DNA from: Physcia stellaris
Lineage: Eukaryota; Ascomycota; Lecanoromycetes; Caliciales; Physciaceae
Length of the DNA stretch: 64,000 nt
Reading direction: 5' to 3'
Assembly (NCBI GenBank): GCA_018902385.1
Contig: JABSSW010000002.1
Location: forward strand, 806,001 to 870,000
The translations under genes and the position numbers were made by a program. Position 1 is the stretch's first letter. Every line of letters begins with the position of its first letter. Positions 46,208 to 58,300 of this stretch are shown here, one piece after another. The notes under the pieces are model-generated. The model was not told the origin of the DNA, searched no databases, and worked only from the letters and a program-made list of their open reading frames with translations.

Positions 46208-47290
46208 TCAAAGAACTGGGTTCGCAGCGGGTGCTTCCAACAACGGCCCATAATCCGGAGGAAACTCTTCCCGCTGGATACCAATCCCCAGCACCATCTC
46301 CGCGAGCGCATCCCGTATCTGCGCCTCCCCCTTCTCATTCGGGAACAAAAAGTTGCTGCTGCCATCATCGTAGAGCCAAGGAACACGATCGCAGACGCGG
46401 CGCCAGCGGAACTTGTCATCCACATCCACGTAAGTGATGCCCGCGCGCAGTGCCTCGTCCGCGATCATCTTGTTCCAGAAGACGACGACCTTGTTCCACT
46501 CGTTGCGCTGCGGGCGGGGCGGGAGCTTCAGCTTGGTGCTGCGCGGGCAGTGGTTCTCCGTCGGGGAGAAGGGCTGCGGGAGGCCGAGCACGAACACGTC
46601 CCGCGTCTGGCCTGGCGCGAGCCCGATCTTGCGCGCGGACTCGAAGAGCTCGGGGACGGTTTGCCGCGATTTGTTGATGTGGTAGTACGCCGCGCTGATC
46701 GCGTCCGTGCACTCGACGATGTATTTCGGGTCATCGACGTTGCTATCGGCATTTGCAGCCAGGATAGTCGAGGTCTTGAAGTTGATTTTGATGTTGTCCA
46801 TGCAGTGCGCGCGCAGTTCCGGGTAGAGTTCGTGCTCCATGGCGCCGATGCTGATGGTTACGAGGTCCGGTTGCCCGAAGTCGTACCAGATGCGCGGGAG
46901 GGGGGAGAGAGAGACGCCCGAGCCGAGCTGGTCGTAGATGCTCAGGATCGTCGTGTTGGCGGCGCAGGCGGGGAAGTTGAAGTTCGTGAGCGAGATGTGC
47001 GGGCCGAATTCGGCGGCGAATGTGTAGGGGTAGGAGTGCACCGAGCGCCCGCATTCGTACATCGTGTCGTTCTCGATGGGGAGCCGGTCGGGGTTGGTGC
47101 CGGCGGCGATGCGGTCCCCTATCGCGGTGTAGTGCCGGTAGACTTTATGCTGGGGATTGGGGTCGAAGTCGCCTGAGCCGGTGTAGAGGGGGGCACTGTC
47201 CCTTTTGAGGACGGCCGTGGTTGCGTGGGTTATGGAGGGGTGGGTAATGAGGAGGAAGAAGACGAAACAGAGGGATTTGAAGGAGAACAT
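46208..47290 (-). CDS. Secreted SGNH-hydrolase-fold protein with replaced nucleophile (GDR)
   Basis: Single exon, 360 aa, GC-rich. A clear signal peptide (FKSLCFVFFLLITHPSITHA) precedes KVYRHYTAIGDRIAAG, which is block I of fungal GDSL/SGNH esterases (usual form: Y.A.GDSYAAG). Here residues 58-60 are G-D-R, so the catalytic serine is missing. Block CGRS.HSYPYTFA, LVTISIGAMEHE (the N of GGND is also absent), and a late GITYVDVDDKF...W region follow. Expected to be extracellular. Known members act on lipid, acetyl or carbohydrate esters; this one is probably not catalytic in the usual way. Confidence 0.82.
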   Translation of the reverse strand: MFSFKSLCFVFFLLITHPSITHATTAVLKRDSAPLYTGSGDFDPNPQHKVYRHYTAIGDRIAAGTNPDRLPIENDTMYECGRSVHSYPYTFAAEFGPHISLTNFNFPACAANTTILSIYDQLGSGVSLSPLPRIWYDFGQPDLVTISIGAMEHELYPELRAHCMDNIKINFKTSTILAANADSNVDDPKYIVECTDAISAAYYHINKSRQTVPELFESARKIGLAPGQTRDVFVLGLPQPFSPTENHCPRSTKLKLPPRPQRNEWNKVVVFWNKMIADEALRAGITYVDVDDKFRWRRVCDRVPWLYDDGSSNFLFPNEKGEAQIRDALAEMVLGIGIQREEFPPDYGPLLEAPAANPVL

Positions 47291-47680
47291 CTTGGATTTG
47301 TGTGGGGTTGATGGGATGTAGAGAAAGAGAGGTGGAGGTGATGTTTTGACGAGAAAGATGCAACTGAAGTGAAAATGCTGCTTCGATGAGAAGATGCAAA
47401 CTGAAGTGAAAACGATGTCTGGATTCGAACACGTAGAAGAAGTGAGAGCCTTATAAATAAAGCGTAAGGAAACGCTAGGTGACTCGTTGAAGGGTCAACG
47501 ATCATGGCGTTGGATTTGGAAGGCTCGAGAGAGACATTGGTGACGGTGGGTTTGTGGGGACCCATCAGACTGGAACCGTGGTACGAGTACGCCACAAAAT
47601 TCAACGTACGTCGCTCCCGCCTGAATAGCAGCAATATGTCACATTCGACATCATACATACTAGAAATGACTTATATCAAG
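47291..47680. other. SGNH promoter / SYLF 3' flank
   Basis: A 390-nt gap between minus-strand genes. Nothing specific seen. Confidence 0.5.
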
Positions 47681-49633
47681 TCACGTGGTGGTTTTGTGTG
47701 TAACTTTCTCTCCCTGAAATGCTGGCGATGTGGCCTCCAGCGGTGTACTTGGCACAGACATGAATTCTTCGCTCAAATTTCCCCCTCGTTGGTACATGAC
47801 TTCAACGCTCTTCTTGCCAGGCTCGTCATATTCGTTGTCTTTCATCGCAATAGGAGCTTCTCGGGAGTAGTCAGAGCCGCTTATCGACACCTCGTCGGAG
47901 ATATCCTTGGCGGGAGCAAGTCGTTCAGGGTCTGGAGTGTTATGATAGTTTGTCTCGGAAGGCTGGGAGGGACTATGGGTCTTATCCGTACTTTCGTCGA
48001 GCTCAGGCCCTTTCGAAATCTGTGATACACCATTGGTAGTTCGATCTTGGGTTTGGACAGCAAGTGCAGCGCCGAACTGTCGCGGATCATGAGGACTTTC
48101 TCCTGAATCCGTGCTTTCAGTCCATGGAGAATTACGATGTGGATTCCGTGGCGGTAAGGACGGCGGTATTCGCTTGGGAATAGTTACCAACCGGGCCTTG
48201 GTCATGACAGGAGCCGCCGCTTCCGGAACTGCCTCGACAATATCATGGTTGTCTTCATAAACTTTTTGCTGGTCTCGTTCGCCATCCACATCTTCTGTTA
48301 TATCTGCGGGTGTGTGTACAGTTGGACTGGTAGTCTTGGATTCGCTGTACTTATCCTTGGTAGGCGACATTTCAAGGTCGGTAGTCTGCGTGCCCCTATC
48401 GATACTGGCTATGCTGCGCAGGCTGCTCCTCTTACTGTTCCTCCTTGCGCTGTCTACACTGTGACGACGGAAATTGCCGTAGATTGGACTACTTGGAGAA
48501 GGCTTGTACTCAAATACCTCCATACTGGGACTGCTCCTGGTACCAGCGACCTTGATCTCGAGACCTTCCTTCTCCAGGGCCTTGACGCCGAAAGGATCGG
48601 GGTCATCCTCTGCAGGTAATCCGAAGCCTGGAGCTACTTCTGGCTTCTCGATGTCCATATCACCTGGCGTAGGCTCCGCTGGTAGTGCTGATGCTTCCAC
48701 AAAGTCTCCTTGCGCGGCTTTCTATCGATAAGTTCCAGTCAGCACTGCAATTCACGATCTTGGATTTCGTTGGGCTGCAGAAGTAATCTCCTCTGCAGAA
48801 AACACAGACCGGAACACAAAAAGCACTGAGCGACTTACAATCGTAGCCATCAATGTCTGCAACTCGTGGGGTGGATGTCTGGCCTTCCCTGCAAGGATGT
48901 CTGCCACTGATATTCTTTCTCCATAGAACCTCTCGTTCTCATCTCCACGCTCAATGATCACGGTACCGTCTATCTGCACACCCGCGTAGAATCCTCGACT
49001 CTTGAGGTAGTTCCAGACGGGCGCTTGGCGCTTGTGAAGCTCAGTCTCTAGGACTCCGCCGACTCCAACGGGACCTGCCACGGCGCTGATCTCTCCACCG
49101 AGAGTAACGCGTATTTTTGTGAAAGCTTCTAGTGCTTTATCGGTATTGATGACGACGACACAGTCGTAGATATCCACCCCCACTAAGAAGCCTAGGCCGG
49201 CAGTGTGCAGAAGAATTCCAGACGGCGGTGACCATTCTCCAGTAGCGGTCCTAGCGACGAGTATACCACTTCCTCCAGCTCCGCTCACCCACAGCCCAGT
49301 TCGCATTGTAGTGAAGATGGCCAATCCCTTCGCGTTCCGTATCACCTCTGTGGGTATCTTCTTGATGACTTTCGCTTTCCCCTTCGGCCCCGTGGCCGTA
49401 TCCGGCTGTTCAACATAGAATCCATCCTTGCAGAAGCTGCGCAGTATGCGGGCAGCCTTGTCGGACTCTTTGTCGAGGGTCGTAGGCCAGAAAGCTTCTG
49501 ACCCAATCTTATTTGTGACCTTGTTGATGGGCGCGCCGAGCTTGTCGACGAGGTTGTAGACTTTATCGAAGCCTTGTTTGGAAGTGGTCTTGGTTGTAGA
49601 CCAGGAGGGCAAGGAGGGGAGAGAGATCGGCAT
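47681..49633 (-). CDS. SYLF-domain (Ysc84/SH3YL1 family) protein with disordered tail
   Basis: Exons complement(47681..48721, 48839..49633) join in phase across a 117-nt intron, 611 aa. The N-terminal half is a complete SYLF domain (IPTEVIRNAKGLAIFTTMRT, LWVSGAGGSGILVAR, AGLGFLVGVDIYDCVVVINT, GPVGVGGVLETELHKRQAPV, SRGFYAGVQIDGTVIIER), a lipid- and actin-binding fold of endocytic regulators. The yeast relative ends in an SH3 domain. Here the second half is a long Ser/Pro/Glu-rich disordered tail with PxxP-like runs (IPPSLPPRNP), so it could be an SH3 ligand instead of an SH3 carrier. Confidence 0.9.
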
Positions 49634-50080
49634 CTTGGTGCGTGGGCAAAGGTGGGTTGGTGCGGCTAGAAGCCTTTGCCGACTACGGGCTCGGTTGCGT
49701 TTGAGACTTCTTGTGGGAAACTGAACATGATATAAATCAGCCCGGAAGCCATCTGCAAAGAATCAATTGCCTCATTCAAGGCGCATGCAACTCACCTGCG
49801 AGGTAATCAGGTCGTGCGACGTGCAGGTGAGGGCGTCAACTGCGGATCCAATTCCGATCCTTCCGTATGAGTAAGCCAGTCACCAAACATCAGATACACC
49901 ATTAAAGCAAAATTATCCCATGAATCGGAAGAGATTCCCTAGAGTCGAGAGACGAGGGATACGCACAAGAAGCTCCGTAGGCCATCCGTAGCAGCACAAT
50001 ATCTGAGGTACTGGAATCAACGCCGTGTGGGCTTGAGATGAAAGGACAATCGTCTACACAAGTTTGAGACCGATCGCATC
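49634..50080. promoter_or_regulatory. Divergent promoter, SYLF / MFS
   Basis: 447 nt between divergent starts. No specific site recognised. Confidence 0.45.
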
Positions 50081-51915
50081 ATGACTGGAAGGAGCAAAAG
50101 CTACGCCTCTCGTGTCGCCTCAGAGCTCGGCGTCTACTCTGTTCTTGGTTCTTCGCGAAACACGAAACTGCTTTGTCTCCAAAGATTCACTAGGCTCTTT
50201 GCGTACGGAACTACGACTCTGATCCTAGCTCTGCATCTATCTAGTTTGGGCATATCAGAGGCACGCATTGGGCTCTTCATGACCCTCACGCTGCTCGGTG
50301 ATGCGGTTGTCAGTCTCTTCTTGACTCTCGCCGCGGATGGCCTAGGAAGAAGAAGAACACTGGCAGGTGGCGCGGCGTTAATGGTTGCGAGCGGTATAGT
50401 GTTTGCCATGGCTAGCAACTACTGGATACTGGTAGCAGCGAGTGTTCTGGGTGTTATCAGTCCAAGGTAAGGCCGTCAGCCTTTTTTCTCCTTGGTCGTT
50501 GGACCTCACTGGTGAAAGTCCTTTCGTCTGATTTTGTAATTTGTATTTCTGCATAGCACACACAATGGCGTCTTGGTAGCAAGAGCTACTGACTATTCAA
50601 AGTGGCAACGAGATTGGCCCCTTCCGAGCAATTGAAGAATCCACACTTGCTCAAATCACCTCTGCGGCCGTCCGAACCGACATCTTCGCTTGGTATACCC
50701 TACTAGGTAACACAGGACTGGCCCTCGGCACGGCGGCTTGCGGCTGGATTGTACAGCTGCTACTGTCTAGGAAGTGGTCAGACACTGAGGCCTATCGTCT
50801 GATCTTTTGGGTCTACGCTTTTCTTGGCCTTATCAAACTGTCTTTAAGTTTCCTGCTCAGTGAAACGTGCGAACCTGAAGGATTGAAGCAGAACCAGCAG
50901 CATAAATCCGTGGAACTGGACACAATTGAAGCAGAAAGTCTTCTTACCGATAATGACAACACAATAGCGTCTTCGCGTCCGCATGCGGAGCCTTTGCCAG
51001 CACCAAAAGCGTCTATCTGGCCTGCTATATCTTCCGAATCGCGTGCAATACTCATCAAGATCTGTCTATTATTCTCTGTTGATTCTTTAGCTTCCGGTTT
51101 GGTTCCATTATCATGGATCACGTTCTTCTTCAATAGAAAATTTGAAACATGTATGTTTTTTCCCAACACTAATTTTCTTCCTATATCCCAAATGTATTAA
51201 TAGATATGTTACGAAATAATCAGCCTAGGACATCTTCTTGCACTTCCTATCACTTGAGGCTTGGCGTCCTTTTTTTCAGCATATCACGAGGTGGCTACTT
51301 TGAGCAATAGGTTTGCTAGCTCAATGCTTGCCCAAACCGATTTACTTACGGAATATATCTCGTGTTTGATGGTCATCTGAGAATTGCAATGCTGACTCCA
51401 AACCAGCGGAAGGCGCTCTCGGCAGCTTATTCTTCACCACCAACATCGCCTCCGCGGTCTCCAACCTCGTAGCTTCATCCATCGCCAAACGCATAGGGCT
51501 TGTCAAAACGATGGTCTTCACTCACTTACCGTCCTCGATGTTCCTCTCCTTGATCCCAGTGCCGGGTAATGTCGGTTTGGCAATGACTTTCTTATTCCTC
51601 AGGTCATGTCTACAGAACATGGACCAAGCGCCAAGGCAAGCTTTCGTAGCGGCAGCGGTACTACCGAGCGAGAGGACTGCCACCATGGGGATTGTCAACA
51701 TTTCCAAGACACTGTGTCAGAGCGCAGGACCTGCGATCACGGGATGGTTGGCTGGGTTGGGAAGGTTCTGGATCGCTTTTATTGTTGCGGGGAGTATGAA
51801 AATCAGCTATGATTTGGCGATGCTGAAGATGTTCGTGGCGTATAAATCAAGGGAAGAACAGGTGAGAGAGGACGAAGAACGTCCGAGAGGAGAGAGAGAA
51901 CCATCTCCAGCCTGA
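50081..51915 (+). CDS. MFS transporter (drug/metabolite type)
   Basis: Exons 50081..50466, 50603..51150 and 51407..51915 join in phase, 480 aa. It has multiple hydrophobic segments, the inter-helix 2-3 MFS motif (AADGLGRRRTL), a central hydrophilic loop with ETCEPEG, and a C-terminal bundle with LGSLFFTTNI and NMDQAPRQAFVAAAVLPSER. The last motif recalls a conserved fungal MFS group often annotated as general or multidrug-like; the substrate is unknown. The second intron is 256 nt, about five times the local norm. Confidence 0.88.
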
Positions 51916-52645
51916 AGCGGCTATGGAGGCTACAATATCTAATAGTCTCTGGTGCCAACACAAGACCCCTACAAGACGACGTTGCACCAAGTGGTGCAAC
52001 ATCCCCTTTCAGAATTGGCGACGAATACGGTATCACAGGGAACGTGCATTGGTCTCATATGTCTGCCTTTTCCAAAGAGAAGCTCACTTCTCATCGATCG
52101 AGCTCGTTTTAGAGAAGAGACGAGCTGGGAAGTTTTGGCTTTCTGGACGTGCACTCGCCCCTGACATAAGTGAGTGCCGGTTTTTTTTTCCGCGTTAAGG
52201 TTATCCGGGTTCTGAATGTCTTATTTGCAACTTATCAAAAATCAAGACAGTCACAAGATTTCAAAATTCCTCAGATCGTTGCAAGCGGTACAGATTGGAT
52301 TCTGAAAATACATAGAGCGTTATTTTTCTCTCTGTTTGTTTTTTGTTGCTCTTCTCCACTCTCTACTCAGATGCAGATGCGAATGGGGATCGAAATCAAG
52401 AAGTGAAAGAAAGGGAAGGAATGAAGACTGTGTGCCGCTGCTAAGCTCCATGCGTTGATGTATAGCGATCCTTGATTAAATTTTAGGAAGGGACGGACTG
52501 GGAAGTGTGAGGAAGGGCTATGCCGCCTGCTCGGGAGACGATACCTTAGACCAAGGGGCAGAACAAATGTCAGTTCTAACATTTCCACGCTCGCCTCCGA
52601 CCCCTCTGTCCAGGAGAAGCCGATTAGATCCCGAGACAGATTACT
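51916..52645. other. Convergent 3' flanks (MFS / secreted unknown)
   Basis: About 730 nt. No coding signal seen. Confidence 0.5.
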
Positions 52646-53326
52646 CTAACTTCCCATAAAGCCCATAGATCTCTGCCTCTGTATACCGGCACCCCACTTC
52701 CATCCCCTCCCTAATATCCCCCTCAGTCCCCCTCCTCCCCACCCTCTCCACCGCTCCCCTCGCAACCGGCTCCCCCGATCAGGCCACTCCCCCACCCCAT
52801 TCCAAACCCAAAACCTTACCTCCCAATTCCTCCTCCCCACAACCAAAAACAGTCTCAAGCCCTCCACGACCTCATACAGCATACGATACGTAAACAGCCG
52901 CTCAGGCGCAACGTTCTCGACACGGAGCTGGATGCCGAAGCCCAGCATCTCGAAGACCTGGCGGCCGTGCGGTTCCAGCGGGTACACGGTATTGCCGCCG
53001 TGGGCGTCGAAGTTGAGCTCCACTGTGCCTTTGGCGAGGTGGATTAGGGACTGCAGATCCAGGTGGTCGATGCGGTGCCGGATCAGGCCGTAGGTGAGGC
53101 GCAGGACGGTGTCGGTTGTGGGCACGCGGTAGCGGTGGGGAAGCCAGAGGGTGGTGGTTAGGGATGTGGGAGGTGTTTTGGGGGCGGAGAGGGGGGGGAC
53201 TGGTGTTGAGGTGTTCGGGGGATTGAGGCTGAGGTGGTCAGTTGGAGGGTTTAGAGGACTTAGGGCGGCTGGGAGGACGCGGGGGAAGAGGGCGGAGAGG
53301 AGGAGAGAGTGCCATAGGAGCTGCAT
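52646..53326 (-). CDS. Putative secreted protein, unknown
   Basis: Single exon, 226 aa from the ATG at 53326 (an ATG four codons upstream is also in frame). The signal peptide MQLLWHSLLLSALFPRVLPA is followed by a Pro/Thr-rich stretch. A compact domain then has TDTVLRLTYGLIRHRIDHLD, a hydrophobic LIHLAKGTVEL, LGFGIQLRVENVAPERLFTY and EVVEGLRLFLV. Similar short extracellular proteins occur across Pezizomycotina without a known role. The C-terminal Arg/Gly/Trp-rich run is of low complexity and may be a frame artefact in G-rich DNA. Confidence 0.6.
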   Translation of the reverse strand: MQLLWHSLLLSALFPRVLPAALSPLNPPTDHLSLNPPNTSTPVPPLSAPKTPPTSLTTTLWLPHRYRVPTTDTVLRLTYGLIRHRIDHLDLQSLIHLAKGTVELNFDAHGGNTVYPLEPHGRQVFEMLGFGIQLRVENVAPERLFTYRMLYEVVEGLRLFLVVGRRNWEVRFWVWNGVGEWPDRGSRLRGERWRGWGGGGLRGILGRGWKWGAGIQRQRSMGFMGS

Positions 53327-54692
53327 TGTATACAGCACCGGAGGACAGAGGGAATAGGGCGTGGAACATAACTATCAGAGTCAATGTCCATGATGTCGAC
53401 CTTGATTAGGCGAAATCTTAGCCGGAATGTATTGCGAGATACTGAGCGTGCCGTGTGGCGCATAATCGCACTGGGCAGACCTACTCCGTAATAAATGTCG
53501 ACTTAGCGATTGGCGAGGCAAGAATCTGATATGCACGTATAGCCGCGGTAGCCACTAGGATGTATGGAAGTAATCTTTGCCTTCGCATCTGCAGATTTGA
53601 CTGCAGGGTCGGCAAACACTCGCCCTGGCCTAATATGTGCCGATTTTTGATTGGGAGACGGTAGCTCAAGTTGGACATCATTCATCTCAAAGCCCCATTC
53701 ATATAGAAAGAAAAAAATAAATTTCTAAGCCATTTTCATCTTCGAGGTTTTTTTTCTACATTGAATAAATCCAGCTTTTCCCCCCTTCTAATATTCTCTA
53801 TCTGGTTCTCTATCCAATCCTCCATTCCATTCCTAAACCTCTGCAATTTTCTCAATCCCTAAACCTACCTGTAAATATCCCCAAATTCGACACCTGAACC
53901 CCAAAAGCGGAAAAGGCGGGAAAAATCAACGCTTCAATCAGCCCCGAAAAAGCCCATCTACAACGACACGTTCTACGTAGGAAGTAATTTAGTGTGTCGA
54001 TTTTTCTATGTCAATCAATCCATTAGAGGGGATTCAAGCGGGTTTTATATCCTTGGAGGCTACTGGGGTCGAGAGCCGAAGGTGCTGAATACTAATATCA
54101 TGTGAAAAATTCATTCCGTGAGAAAGAGAAAAATGATAATGGAGGAAGCTAATTGAGTCTCCTCGACCTGTGGAAATGAGCACGGAAGAGAGATTCTGAG
54201 ATTAGGTGTGAAGTATGAAGTAGGGGTATGTGCAAGATTTGCAGTCCTGACATTCTGATGTTCTGGTTTCACAGGATGAGAGGAATAATGGAAGGGGGAA
54301 TGGCTGATTTATGGGGCTTGTTACTGATTACTGTTTGCTTGAGGGTTTATTGAAGGTGACTGGGGCTGATGGTGGGGTTTAGGGAAAGGGAGGAGAATGG
54401 GCTACAGGAGACAGGAAGGAGCGAGATAGGATGAAAAAGAAAATGAACACAATTTTTGGAGATTGAAAAGTACAGGAAAGGGAGGAGGAAGAGACGAAAA
54501 CCTCAAAGAGAAAGAACAAAAAAGCGTTGAAAAAAGAAAGCATCGTAAAAAACTTCCAGAAAAGCCACGCACAATCAGCGCTTCCAACCGCGACTCCCAT
54601 AACCCTTGACTTCCCTTTAAGCTTTCGAGAAGTATCATAGCTTCACCCCCCATCCCCTCCCCCACTCCCTCCCCCCCACTCCCTTCCCTCCA
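53327..54692. other. Intergenic (about 1.4 kb)
   Basis: Secreted-protein promoter and 3' flank of the next minus gene. Purine-rich and A-rich on the plus strand at about 54280-54540. No coding signal seen. Confidence 0.45.
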
Positions 54693-55005
54693 TCACTGAC
54701 CACCAACATTAACATCATTGTTCTCCCCCTTCCCGCTCCCCACGCCCGTCAGCCCCTGACTCCCGCCTCCACTCGCGGTCCCATCGCTCATCTCGCTGAC
54801 GCCCTCGGGCATAGGCGCTGCTTTCGCGGAGCGGTCTACGTTGCTTGCGGGATCGGACTTGAGGGTAGAGAGTGGGGTTAGCTTGTGTTTGTGGGAGGTG
54901 GGGAAGGGGAAGATGGGGGGGGAAGGAGCATACATCCACCCCAGCGATCTTGTCCTTTCCTGCTTCGATGGGATTGTCGGAGGCGGGTTCGGCTCCTCGG
55001 GGCAT
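54693..55005 (-). CDS. Small hydrophilic protein, 78 aa, unknown
   Basis: Exons complement(54693..54857, 54934..55005) join in phase across a 76-nt intron with a good branch point (GCTAAC). The sequence starts MPRGAEPASDNPIEAGKDKI and continues SDPASNVDRSAKAAPMPEGV before a Gly/Ser/Asn-rich end. It is charged, without cysteines or hydrophobic core, so it is likely disordered. The frame is open upstream of the ATG (LQFSNAEPLISKT), so a longer N-terminus through another exon is possible. Short proteins with a similar core occur in other filamentous fungi, from memory, without a known role. Confidence 0.6.
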
Positions 55006-55363
55006 GGTTTTGGAGATGAGGGGTTCGGCGTTGGAGAACTGGAGGGTTTGGTTGTGGGTTGGGACTTTGATGTGAGGCTGGGGCGTTCGTAGTGTCGTTG
55101 TGTGCGGTATTTAAGGATTTTGGGTCGAGGTGAGTGATGTCATTTGCGCATGGTGGGTCTCGGATTTATGATAAGGAGGGTGTTCGGGGTTAGGGGAAGA
55201 TGGCGAGGATGGGACGACTTACGGAGGTATTTATTCAAGTTTTCTAGAAAGAATGATACCTTTTCCACCATATGTATGTATGTACACAGATATATTGATG
55301 TAAACGCCCGTAATCAAAGTTTGAGAACAAGTTTCCACGCGGCAGAGACTACTATAGTAAACT
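55006..55363. other. Gap between small protein and NACHT-ankyrin gene
   Basis: 358 nt. May contain an upstream exon of the small protein; otherwise nothing seen. Confidence 0.4.
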
Positions 55364-58300
55364 CTATGTTTCCACAGCTCCGGAAGCTTTCAATACATCT
55401 GCGATCGCCTTCATCTTCTTCTTCGTAGCGTATTTCCAGACAGTTTCGCCGTCCTCATATCGCGCGTTCACAAATTTCTTGAATCGCTCATTGTCACCAT
55501 CCTTCGCCGCATACTCTAAAAGTGCTCTCGCTAACTCCTCGTTCCTCATCAAGACGGCGTGGTGCAGTGGATTTCGCTTCCCGCTGTCGAGACTATCATA
55601 CGCCGGTTTATACTCCAGTATCAACTTCGCGACATCGATATGGTTCTGGTGGGCAACATCATGCAGCGCCGAAGCCCCGTTGTTGGTGCCTTGCTGATTG
55701 ATGAATTCCTGAAACCCCTTCTCCCCTTGATAATGGTGTGCGTACTCTAGCAGAACCCGAACGCAGTTGATTCTATTGCGGAAGGCGCTATAGTGCAGGG
55801 CCGTGAAGCCTTTATTGTCAGTGAGCCTGTAGTCAGCGCCGTGTTCGAGGAGCATCCGAGTGATTTCCGGCCGGCCGCTCTCGCATGCGTCCATCAATGG
55901 TGTCTTGGAAAAGCTGTTCTTGGCGTTTAAGAGTCTGAACGTGAAGCGAGTGCGGTCTCTGTCTGTTGAAGCGACCTCGAGGAGGGTTGCGACGACCCTA
56001 GGGCGGCCGAGCCAGCAGGCTACGTGCAGGGGCGTAACATCATTATTGGCGGATATAGTGTAATCCGTGCCGTGTTTGAGGAGCATGTGAACGATTTCTG
56101 GGCGAGCCTGCTCGCAGGCATCGAAAAGTGCCGTTCTCCTCCATTTGTTTCGATGGTTGAGCAAGGATGTAAAGCGTTCGTGGTCTTCGTCCTGAGAGGC
56201 AGACTCTAAAAGGTTGGCTACAGCCTCGGTATGACCATGGTAAGACGCACTATGTAATGGGGTGGCATCATTCTCGTCCCAGGTCAGGTAGTCGGCCTTG
56301 TATTGCGAACTCAAAAGCTTGACCATGTGAGGTCTACCGGTGGACGCGCAGTCGTGCAATGGAGTTTTGCCCTGACCATTACGGACATTAACAAATTGTG
56401 TAAACTGCTTTTCATCCAACTTCCGAGATGCTACCTCCAGTAGGTGTATAATTACCTCTCTGCTGCCTTTGAAGCATGCATCATGTAGAGCCGTACCCCT
56501 GGGCGGCTCTCGACCAATGCGGCCAGTGACATAATTAGCTCGAAAGCTGAGAAGTACTTTCACGACAGCTAAATGATTCCTTCCAGCTGCTTCCATCAAG
56601 GGGGTAAGACCTGTGTTGTTTCCACGGTTGATGTATTCCAAGAATGCATCCGAGTCGATCGATCTAGCTTGCTTCAAGATCACTTTGACTATCTCATCAT
56701 GGCCCCCAATGCAGCCCCAGTGCAGCGGCGTGTTACCAGCATGACCCGATATCCTGTGATCAGCTCCATTGCGTAGAAGAATACTCGAAGCCTCTACTCT
56801 GCCTCTTTCGGAACAGTCAATCAACGCTGTCTTACCACTACTGTGGCGAGTGTTCAAGAACTTTAGAAAGTGCTCATGATCAAGGTCTCTTGCTGCTTTA
56901 TTAACAATAGCTGCCATGATCGCAGAGTTGTCGTGCCGACTGGCCATGTGCAGGATTGTATAATTGCCGTTACCCGGAATCGTATAATCGGCTCCATGGT
57001 CTAGCAGCAGATTGAGACAGGAAAGATGATTTCGTTCTGAACAGTCAATGAGGGCAACGTTTCCCGTAGGACGATGTCTAGTGTTGATGTAATCTAGAAA
57101 TTGGGTCCGCTCGAGTTCCTGAGAAGCTTTTTCGATGATCGCAGAGACGATGCTAAAGATACCATTGAAACAGGATACTTGAAGGGGCGTTGTGTTATCT
57201 TTCTCCACCGTGCGGTAGTCGGCCCCTGCATCCAACAACATTTTGGCAATGAGAGGTTGTCTCTTGGAACAAGCTTCGTAAAAGGCAGTCCGGCCATTGT
57301 TGTTTTTCTGATCAATGCATATGTCGATCTCCTGGCGACGATGATAATGTAGGAGAAGTTCGGTTACGTAAGGACATCCGAAAGTCGCAGTTGCATACAG
57401 TGGCGTTGACTTGAACCAATTACTCTCATATTTGGCACCGTATTTGATCAGACTCTTGACGACATCTGGTTTTCCTGAAGAAGCGGCTGCGAATAGAATA
57501 GGATGTCCTGATCTAGGTGCAGGACGCTGTAGCAAGAACTTCGCGGTCTCATCTGGGCTGTGAGTCTCTTTGTACCTCCGAAGCAGCAGCTCAACAACAT
57601 CCGCATGGCCCTGATAGGCTGCTGTCCAGAGTATCGCTGAATTAGGCTTGTCTTCTTCGAAGGAAGCATTGCGATGTAGCAGTAGGTCTACAATGTTAAC
57701 ATGACCCTCAGCGCATGCATATCCAAGTGGCGTCATCTCGCTGGGAAAATCTCCAAAGCGACGTGGATAATCGGGGCCTTGTGTGGTCACCGCACCGATT
57801 TGACAATTTTTGTCCAAGCAATGTTCAATCAATTCCGTCATGCCGAACATGGCTGCTAGATGCATAATATGCACTCCGTTACCTTTTGGCGAGAAATCAG
57901 CCTCTGCTTCCGCATCGATAAGATCCCTGACGATATTTCTGTGGGTTGGGCCCATGCTGGCAGCCTCGTCAAGAAGAGAGCCATGGCCATTAACCTTTAC
58001 GTTTGGATTTGCTTTTTCTTCTATCAATGCCCAGACAGCATCACTACTCCCCGAATGTACTGCTGCTCTTAACGCGGAACCGTAGTGACCGCCCGGTGTA
58101 TTGACTAGGGCGGCAGGCTTGTTCTCAAGCAGGAGGTTAATAATCGTAGTGTGTCCTGCCGCCGCCGCCGCTTGAAGTGCATTCCCTGTGAAGAAGTTGG
58201 ATTAGTCAGGGTTTAGCAAGGGAATATAATCCACAAAGGATTCGTATTCGAACCAATGAGTGCTTATGAAAAGATGCTTTTTTGTCGAACCGAGATTAGG

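Noticed and set aside
46550-47176. Plus-strand ORF (208 aa) opposite the SGNH gene
   Set aside because: Arises from high GC content on the strand opposite a good gene.
47408-47424. GATTCGAAC motif resembling a tRNA T-loop
   Set aside because: No matching acceptor, D or anticodon stems nearby on either strand.
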